Source: Physcia stellaris
Taxonomy: Eukaryota; Ascomycota; Lecanoromycetes; Caliciales; Physciaceae
Direction of reading: 5' to 3'
Assembly (NCBI GenBank): GCA_018902385.1
Contig: JABSSW010000036.1
Coordinates: 248,001 to 312,000, forward strand
Length of the DNA: 64,000 nucleotides
Shown: positions 56,580 to 64,000 of the stretch, one piece after another
Numbering within the stretch: the first letter of the stretch is position 1
How the letters are laid out: every line of letters starts with the position of its first letter
The notes under the pieces: generated by a model
What the model saw: the letters and a program-made list of their open reading frames with translations, nothing else
Told to the model about the DNA's origin: nothing
The model's database searches: none
Position numbers and translations under genes: made by a program

Positions 56580-58226
56580 ATGTTGAAGAGGCGACTGAAT
56601 GGTGAAAGCAAGAAACAAGACTCAACACCAAACTGTCGACAGCGCTCAAGACGCCTTCAAGGATTACCGGCTCAAAAATCCGATTTCCTGAAATGCGACC
56701 TTGGAGTGAAGCTCCCTTTGGAGCTCCAGATCTCGGTGCTGGAATGTCTTGAGAAGCAAGACCTTAAGCAAGTCCGTCTGGTATCTCGGGTGTGGTGCTC
56801 CTTGTCCATACCTTTGCTGTTCGATAGAATCTATATTTCCCCTCAACCTCTGGATTTGCAGGTCTTCCAGAGCTGCGCAGCCCACCCCGACATCAGCAAG
56901 GCAGTCAGAGAGATTGTTTATGACGTGTCCCATTTTGATGGAGGTACGAGTCGTGAGACATACGGTGAACGGTTGGCGACCGACTTCACCATGATATTCT
57001 ATCGCAAACCTTTCGAAAGTCCTAGCCACCCTTTTCACCACTATATCAACGAACTTATATCATTTGATATCCGTTTGGCTGACGTTTGTTCGAAGCACGA
57101 ACAAGATGCCTTTTTGATCGAGGGACATGAGGCCTGGGAGCAACGGGCCGAATACGAGCATCAAGCAATAGGAAAGGGAGAACTTTATAGAATTCTTTGC
57201 TTCGGACTCTGCAATTTCAAATACTTACGCTCTATAAGGGTGACAGATCTCCTCTTCTATACTAACTTGAATGAAACGGCGAAACTAGACAAGTCTACGT
57301 TAAAATGCAAATACTCTGGATCGCCGGTAACACGGGACTGGACTTCTACGCATTTACGCCCTACGAGGATGCAGAACAGTACTTCGAACATCAACCTCCA
57401 TTTTGAGATTATCACGTACGCTCTTGCTGGAACAGAAGTATCGGTCCCAGGCCTCCGTTTCCTTCGTAACCTGTCTGGCATAGATTCGACCAATATCGCT
57501 CTTCCAGTAACGACCCTTATAACAGCTAAACTTGACTGGGTGTTTTACCGAAGCTGTCTCGATGCATACCGTCATTTAGAAAGTTTTGCGCTTCGTGTGT
57601 TAACAGAAAAGGAAGATGACTGCACTAGTGCTGATGCGCTCGGTGTACTACCCAATCTGTTGTATAAGATGAAGGGCCTCAAGCACTTGGCACTTACCTT
57701 GTCGAGACCTGACGTCTCCTCTCATAGGTGGTATAAGTACGAACAGCTTTTTAGAGGCCGCAAAATATGGCATAATCTCGTCAGTGTAGAATTCTCAGGG
57801 CTTTCGATCAAGGCCTCACATCTCGTATTGCTACTAAATCATCAAATACCTAGACTCCGCAAGCTCTCGCTGTTCCAGATTGAGCTACTGGATGGGGCTT
57901 GGGAAGGAATCATTATATTCCTTCGGAGTCGTGGATTAGTGGGATTCAGCCTTCCGAATTACACGAGCTTGATTTATCCAGGAGGATTTTTATTTGATCA
58001 TGATGATTTCACGGATGCAATCGAGCACTACATTCTCTGCGGAGGGCGTCATCCATGCCTGCCAGGAGATTGCGAGTCTCGAGCCGCAGATGGCTATTAC
58101 TGGACTCTCTTTTCCGGAGATGATATAAGGGATTTCCAGAGGTTACAATTTGCCGAGGGAACGAGATACCCACCTAACCCAGGCTCCATAATACCGGTAG
58201 TGCCATCGCCACCGTTTGACGATTAA
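56580..58226 (+). CDS. F-box protein
   Basis: An intronless frame of 548 aa. After a basic N-terminus (KRRLNGESKKQD, RQRSRRLQ) an F-box spans about residues 44-88: LPLELQISVLECLEKQDLKQ then VRLVSRVWCSLSIPLLFDRI. F-box proteins connect targets to the Skp1-Cul1 ubiquitin ligase. The rest is a long region with leucine-rich-like spacing (LKHLALTLSRPDV, LVSVEFSGLSIKASHLVLLL, LRKLSLFQIELLDGAW), suggesting a degenerate LRR target-binding domain. The C-terminus is Pro-rich (IIPVVPSPPFDD). This family is large and fast-evolving in filamentous fungi; the target cannot be told from sequence. The absence of introns fits this family. Confidence 0.87.
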   Translation: MLKRRLNGESKKQDSTPNCRQRSRRLQGLPAQKSDFLKCDLGVKLPLELQISVLECLEKQDLKQVRLVSRVWCSLSIPLLFDRIYISPQPLDLQVFQSCAAHPDISKAVREIVYDVSHFDGGTSRETYGERLATDFTMIFYRKPFESPSHPFHHYINELISFDIRLADVCSKHEQDAFLIEGHEAWEQRAEYEHQAIGKGELYRILCFGLCNFKYLRSIRVTDLLFYTNLNETAKLDKSTLKCKYSGSPVTRDWTSTHLRPTRMQNSTSNINLHFEIITYALAGTEVSVPGLRFLRNLSGIDSTNIALPVTTLITAKLDWVFYRSCLDAYRHLESFALRVLTEKEDDCTSADALGVLPNLLYKMKGLKHLALTLSRPDVSSHRWYKYEQLFRGRKIWHNLVSVEFSGLSIKASHLVLLLNHQIPRLRKLSLFQIELLDGAWEGIIIFLRSRGLVGFSLPNYTSLIYPGGFLFDHDDFTDAIEHYILCGGRHPCLPGDCESRAADGYYWTLFSGDDIRDFQRLQFAEGTRYPPNPGSIIPVVPSPPFDD

Positions 58227-59499
58227 CACTTTAAAAGAGGGGGGAATACCACTATCAATCCAAGTCTGGACGTGACGCACGTACCTTCAGAATAGGTCGT
58301 ATGCAAGGAATGCGAAATACAGAAGATAGCAACCAAGATCTTCACAACTGATGTTGTAAAAGCCCCATCAGAGGAAAATGTACATCCAAGAAGGGTGTAG
58401 ATCAAAGTGTGCAAGTACTCGTGTAGATAGGGTCAATCGCTCTAAAATCACTATCAACTGAAGGCAACTTGATCAATGCACCGCTCCATCTGGTTTCGAA
58501 CGACCCAAGTGAGAAGTTAGACCCTGTATCTGGGGTCAATTTCGTAAGGGTCTATCTCTTTAGATACAATATCACGGTAAACAATATTGGGGTGCGTGGA
58601 CAACAACTCAATTTCTATGTTATTCAATTATAGACAGGTCGTCATGCTGATCTAAATGTCAAAACCCTGCATACATCACGTCTTTCTTGAATCTATTATA
58701 ACAGGAATGACTTAAAAGCCGAATTCATTCATCATAGATTTGGAAGATTGAATCACATTTGAATGAGAAAATCCACTTATTAGGAAACCTCACAGTCATT
58801 TTGTTGATCAACGAACGAGAAACTGACCGCACTGTTCGTCATCGAAACACTCGCATTTCCGAACATGCTCTATGCACAAGTGGTGATGAAGCCGAGTCAT
58901 TAGACGAACAATTGCCCACACTGAATGCTTACATATAATTGCTCACAATCCGATAAGACTCCAGATCACGTTTTGCGCTTCAACTTCGACGAAAACCGAC
59001 AGCCCTGGCGTTCTTTTCTCTCGTGAATTAGTCTTCTAGATATAAATTAGATAAAAACGACGGTAGCCCGAGTCTGGAAATTCGCGACTGCGATGGGGGT
59101 CGATGCAAACCCACGATTGGGATTTGCTGTTCTCGATGTCCAATCATCGAAGGATCATTATTTGATATTTTCTCCATGACCTTGCAAATTCTACGCTGCT
59201 TTGATTTTGAGTCCGAGTATCCGAAATTGGCTGTGCTGCAACATTACTCAAGAAAATGGGTAGGCGAGTGAGGGATGTCTGTCATCCGAAGTCGACGGGG
59301 TTTCCGAATCGGGAAATGGCTGATCTGAGACTAGTATGATAGGCCAAGCCGCTAAATTTGCGAGGAAAAACTTCCACGACCACCTAAGCCAACCATTTCG
59401 AGGGATCTGACTGGATTCAATAAGGATCTGTTCAGCCTCCTTGACGATACGAATGCTAGGTGCATAAGACGAACTCCCTGATTCTAGGTATCTGGAATC
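58227..59499. other. Intergenic region, 1.27 kb
   Basis: The F-box 3' UTR and the SET-gene promoter. A minus-strand frame at 59,517-59,248 looks mildly protein-like but begins without ATG and overlaps the SET gene start; rejected. Nothing else seen. Confidence 0.5.
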
Positions 59500-61538
59500 A
59501 TGACTGGGAGAGTTCAATTACACATCCCCATCGAGCGACGAGTCACCACAGATAAAGGGACCAGCCTCTTTACCACCCAGGCCATTCCTGCAGGCGCTTT
59601 GATCCTCACCGACGATAGACCTTTGATTACGACACTAGATACGGCAAAATTGAGAGATCACTGTGAATGGTGTCTGGTCAACGGTGATGAGACTTACGAT
59701 GAGCCGGAAGAAAAGCTATTGAGGCTCTGCAAAGGATGCAAAATCGTGAGATATTGTTCCAAGGTTCGTTTAACTTGTTTCTTTCTTGTCAATGTTTAGA
59801 TTCCCCCGTTGGACGCTAACGTGCCGAGTGCTTGATCTCGATGCGTTCATAATCGATTGATACGATGCTGTGACGAACATAAGGATTTCGTCCATGTAAA
59901 ACAATCTAAGCGGTGACTCGTAGCTTCTCATTCGCGTTTAGGACGTCTCAGTGGTGAAAGCGCCTACACCTTTGATATTTGTCTTCCTTTCCTCGCGTCG
60001 TCCTTAGAATTATGATATAATCTACATTTATGGTCTGTCCCCGGCACTCTCCTTAGACCTATCATATTCTACCAATTACATTTACCGTCTGTCCCCGGTA
60101 CTTAAGGGAATCACTCGATTCTTATACAGCCAGTACTTTCTGACTGTTTGGATTGATTCAACTGCGATTCAAGTTCACCATTGCGGACGCTCTCTCATAT
60201 CGCCGTCGCTCTAGGTCTCTGATGCATCTACTCAACGCAGACATGTCAAACCTCGTCCTGGCGCCATGCGCACAAATTTATTTGTCCCATCTACAGACGT
60301 CACTATCCGAAGATTCTACCTACAGCCGCACGTGCTATACTCGAGATTCTCATCCGCCGATCTAAAGGATTACTTCTGGATGCTGAATGGGAGGATCTCA
60401 AAGCATTGCAGAGCCATGCGAATGATTTCAAACAGCTGCAGGAGATAAAGCCAGAAGGTATGACGACGTGGCAAACAGTGGAAATCACGAGTCAAGCAGT
60501 CAAGGCGTACTCCGGCACCAATGAGCCAATACCGTTCATACAGGATATCAATGCAATGGTAAGTGCTGGGTTTACTGCCCAGCCATGCTCGTGCATTCCC
60601 TCTCTTGTCACCAGTGGAGGCAGTACTGACCTTTGCCGGCTTTATGTTCGCTGCAGATCCTCACAAATACCCACACTTTGACAACGCCAGTATTCGACTC
60701 TTTAGGGATTTCTCTGTCGCTGACCGCCTCCCGCATCAGCCACTCATGTGCTCCAAATTGCTGTATAACCTTCTCCGGGCCCAAACTCTCGCTCCGTTCT
60801 CTTGATCCTATCCCGGCTAATGCAGAGCTTACAATTACGTACATCGACCTTGAGCCGCCTACACCATGGCGGCAAGCTAAGTTGCAAAGTCACTATTTTT
60901 TCACTTGTGCTTGCGATAAATGCACGGCTTCAATTCTTTCATCAGAAAGTCAGTTTCCTCAAGACATCGTGGACGAGACAAATCAGCTCCTCGGCGCTGC
61001 CCAAAGGAGCGACCCAGTACAGGCATACTCACTTCTCAGCCGAGCCATCGCAAAGCTCGAATCTGTCAACCCAAAGCTCCCATTGCACGCATATCCAAGT
61101 CCCAGCGTAAGACATCAGATGATGCTTACCGCATTCGAGATGCGAAAGTGGGGGTTGGGGTTGAAGATGGCCTTACAGGGGTATTGGGATATCGATAGTA
61201 AACTTTACCCGCAAAAATGGCATCCTTTACGAGTTGTACATGCTTGGGTGTTGCTGCGCTTGTTGCTGGAGGTTGCAGCCCCTGGCACCTTTGAATTGGG
61301 AGAGGGTGGAAAGGCAGTCGATTGGTACTTGGTGATATGGTATCTCTGGATAGAGGTCATGGCTGAAGTACCGAAGAGCCATGGAATTGAGAACCCGCTA
61401 TACAGAGAGCTTGTCGGATTTGGAAATGGTCTGAAGGACAGCTTGGAAAGTTTCAAGAACGATAAAGGGGCTGAGAAGGCAACGAGATTGATGCAGCGTG
61501 AGTGGGTAAGACTGAAAGCGCTCGTCGACCACATGTAA
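59500..61538 (+). CDS. SET-MYND (SMYD-like) protein
   Basis: Exons are 59500-59763, 60241-60558 and 60657-61538 (1464 bases, 487 aa). The MYND zinc finger is complete only after splicing over a 477-base intron: Cys55, Cys58, Cys77, Cys80, Cys86, then Cys90, His99 and Cys103. The SET core follows with RISHSCAPNC (222-228 region), ELTITYID (Tyr256) and a post-SET Cys cluster FFTCACDKC (278-283). At the usual Asn-His-Ser site the Asn is Ser here. C-terminal helices (WVLLRLLLEVAAPG) resemble SMYD TPR-like helices. The family methylates protein lysines; activity of this member needs the Ser substitution considered. The SET domain is split by the MYND finger as in SMYD enzymes. Confidence 0.88.
60000..60101 (+). 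repeat. Imperfect tandem duplication inside the long SET-gene intron
   Basis: Two copies of about 50 bases: tccttaga...tacattta..gtctgtccccgg at about 60,000-60,047, repeated at about 60,049-60,101, matching at 22 of 25 positions in the best-conserved part. It lies within the 477-base first intron. Confidence 0.8.
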
Positions 61539-63298
61539 GACTGACTCAAGGATCAACATGCAATAAAGAACGACTACTGTCCAGAGGATTCAAATATTTC
61601 TCCGTGACTATGATTGCCGATTCGAAGGAGTTTATGCCACAACCGCACCGAGTATCGAAGGAACCCCATATTTCCGCCAGACCTCTCACGATGCTCATAC
61701 TATCTAAGCATTCTCAGAGTGCTCAACCTCTCTTATCAATGGGTACCTCCCTAGGGCAGGCGACCAAGAGGGCAAGATTCAGCTTAAAGGTCGGACCCTG
61801 CGCTCGACGACTACGCGAATATGGGATGAAGAGGGCCGTCGAGTCGATGAGGGTTACCAATTGAACAGCGACGATGCTCACATAGAGAAAACAAATAGAC
61901 TGCTTCTCTGTTCGAACAATGTGGCAATGTCGTTGTGTGAACTGAGGTGTCGGATGAGCAGCCCAAGAGGGCTGACTTCAAGAGCCCCGACTCGGCTCTG
62001 ACCAATCGCACTCATCACCACAAGCGATCTCAGTCTAAGTCACCATGGCGAGCCTAGCGAGCTTAGCTACCCGTTCCCGTTACCCAGTTGGGTAAATTCG
62101 TAAACAAGCTTTCTGTTAGTTCCAGATTGAGATGATGAGATCTTCCCATCTTGTCCCTGATCCCTTTTTCCAGCTTCACGCTTCACGCGCATTCAACAGA
62201 AACAGTCGCTGCTGGGTAGCAACAAATCTGAATTCATGAGTACTTGTGACAAGGTGCTCGATTCGATAAGACGTCTCATAGCTGAAACACCCAAGACCTA
62301 TTGGGACGAGTATTGCAAATGACGTTGCAGTCTCAGCTGCTTTCCAGCAAGCCACCCTACCGCTTTTGTCACGACAGGTAGCCCTGTGGGCCAATGATCT
62401 ACACTTCTTGCGTTCAGCGGATTTATATGGTTCGGCAATACCGCTAGTCCTGGAGTTTCGATTGTGCATCGTCAAACCTTAAAGATCGACTACCGAGCTG
62501 GGTACCTTATGTCATGTCACTGTCATGCGCGACGATCAGCTTCTTCCAGGTCCTAAGACGTGCAATGTCAATCCCCCAAAAGACGCACCGACAAGCGACT
62601 CATTCCAGGCTATGCTCGTCCTACATAGATTAGCAGCCCCTTACCCGAAACACACTGCGTCCATACTTTGCATTAGATGGTATTGAATTCAACAAGGAGA
62701 ACGCCTCCCAATCCGAATTTGCCAATAGACCATTCATTGTATACTCCTGACCCTGGAGACAGCCAGCCACCATGGATAATCTAGGGGGGCCACTGTTGCG
62801 CCAGCCGCTCTTACAGCTCACTGAATGACGCCACTGATCACAAAAGAAGTGTCGGGGTCGTGGGTACTCCATCAAACCGGGACTAGAAGATCAGCATGAG
62901 GAAATTGACTTATTCCATTCAATTGGCGGGCGGAATCGAATGGAATGCAAAGAATTGGGGCGCTACGGATGTGGATCGATAAATTATCATCATTGCTGAT
63001 CCCGAGGGGTAGTGTCGTCAAGCTATCGTCTACCGCTTGATATGTACTCTGGTGCCGTCTCCAGGTACAATCTATGTCCACTCGTCGTTCTTCTCATTCC
63101 TATAGAGTACACCGGACCTGTTGCAATCCCCTCACAATCTGTTGTAGCATGCTAGGTCTTCGACGTAGCCCTTTCAGTAAGAGATTCACTATCCACTTCT
63201 CAGATAGTCATGCTTCCTGTCTCTAAAGCTAAGCACTCAATCCTACAGGCAGAAGATCTTCTAGAAATACAGATTCGTTGGAGTACACATCAAACACC
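61539..63298. other. Intergenic region, 1.76 kb
   Basis: No gene recognised. The minus-strand frame at 62,475-62,176 and others lack starts or motifs. The last few hundred bases should contain the promoter and leader of the DUF7708-type gene. Confidence 0.45.
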
Positions 63299-64000
63299 AT
63301 GGGAAATGAATCTTTGACCAATGGGCATAGCCATGAGATGGCAGGCAAGGCGACGAGGGTGCCAGAAAAAATCCTCACTACAAAGCCACTGGAGAACGGT
63401 TTGGGTGATGGCGGTGCATCGTACCATGATAACTATGCCAGTACCACCAGCAGCCATGGCAAGTAAAAGTTTTGCCTTGCTATCCAAAACATTCTTTGGT
63501 ACTGACTGGCTTTGTAGATTATGAAGCCGATGAAACCACAGCTTCTTTGCAGGAGTCTGTAATCATTGTTCGCCGAAAGTTTGTTAACGAGCTCGACGAC
63601 GTCGAGGACTCAAGTATTGAAAGCGTCGTCATTGAGAATGTTCTTGAATTCATTGAGAGGCAGCGTCTCATACACATGCCTCACCGGGGCAGTCATTGGG
63701 ACAAAGTACTGAAATGGGCCGAGTTCTTTGCTTTGCAGGTATCGCGCTATGCTGCCGCTGCAGAGCCCTTTGCATCAGAAAGCAAAGCCGCCGCGAAGCT
63801 GATTTGGACAGCCTCAAAATCTTTACTTAATGTGAGTCTCTTGACCCTGCTCGTCATTATTGCTGACAATCGAAGCTCGGTCCCGATAATGCTATGGCTC
63901 TTGAAGTAGCCTTTGGACAGTTTTATCGTCTTGGCTTATCGATATCGAGTCTCTTGCGAGACAGCACTCTCCTCTCTGCCAGCAACGAAATTCGGAGAGA
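63299..64000 (+). CDS. N-terminus of a DUF7708-type (NLR/NACHT-associated) fungal protein, cut by window end
   Basis: A partial gene running off the right edge. Exons are 63299-63458, 63518-63831 and 63876 onward. The first intron needs a GC donor (g|GCAAGT) with acceptor TTTGTAG: a GT donor two bases on leads to an immediate stop, while the GC splice gives HDYEADETT in frame. The second intron is a normal GTGAGT...CGAAG. The product begins with a polar leader. It then shows the helical block LIHMPHRGSHWDKVLKWAEFF, a run ending KLIWTASKSLLN, and after splicing LGPDNAMALEVAFGQFYRLG. I associate this with DUF7708, an N-terminal domain often followed by NACHT and WD40 or ankyrin repeats. The nucleotide-binding part is not in the window. 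Confidence 0.75.

Noticed and set aside
59248-59517. Minus-strand frame with a possible membrane segment upstream of the SET gene
   Set aside because: It starts with TTG and overlaps the first codons of the well-supported SET-MYND gene.

Overview
The window is nuclear DNA of a filamentous ascomycete (Pezizomycotina). Genes are compact and interrupted by short introns of about 50-60 bases with GTANGT-like donors and CTRAC-type branch sites. Families restricted to or typical of this group are present: a Clr5-domain protein, a Reg1/DUF1752 PP1 regulator, Sds3/Dep1, a Kre9-like wall protein, and a large AAA protein. The class cannot be fixed from the sequence. The best-supported gene models were spliced by hand. 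Their summed exon lengths divide by three, which I used as a check.

Layout. 0.1-5.2 kb: PTA1/symplekin (minus) and COA3 (plus) share a promoter, followed by a Kre9-like GPI wall protein. 7.9-14.3 kb: a secreted NlpC/P60 peptidase, a coiled-coil/membrane protein, CGR1 (rRNA processing), and a Clr5-TPR protein. 14.3-28.3 kb is an accessory stretch: a 46-bp tandem repeat, a fungal AAA+ ATPase, a frame-broken 2EXR/F-box-like gene, and a 4.16-kb Tc1/mariner-type transposon that begins 18 bases beyond that gene's stop codon. 28.3-44 kb: a methionine-type amino acid permease, a small secreted protein, a mitochondrial ornithine carrier, Sds3/Dep1, a Ser/Thr/Ala-rich secreted glycoprotein, and a membrane-anchored aspartyl-protease homologue without catalytic motifs. 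44-53.4 kb: a thaumatin-like protein, a 6.3-kb gene-poor stretch with a perfect 24-bp hairpin, and REG1. 54.6-64 kb: a disordered small protein, an F-box protein, a SET-MYND protein, and the start of a gene with a DUF7708-like N-terminal region of the kind found on fungal NACHT/NLR-like proteins, cut by the window edge.

The most unusual object is the transposon at 21,797-25,957. It has 96-bp terminal inverted repeats, a TA target duplication, a decayed DDE transposase on the minus strand, and a second decayed reading frame on the plus strand. In about 3.9 kb of its interior I find not one CC or GG dinucleotide, while CA/TG and CG survive. Its reading frames therefore encode no Pro, Gly or Trp. 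This looks like repeat-directed C-to-T mutation with a sequence context unlike the textbook CpA preference of RIP.

A second cross-cutting observation is that four otherwise healthy genes each lack exactly one base, mostly in or beside a homopolymer run. This points to assembly undercalls rather than four independent pseudogenes.
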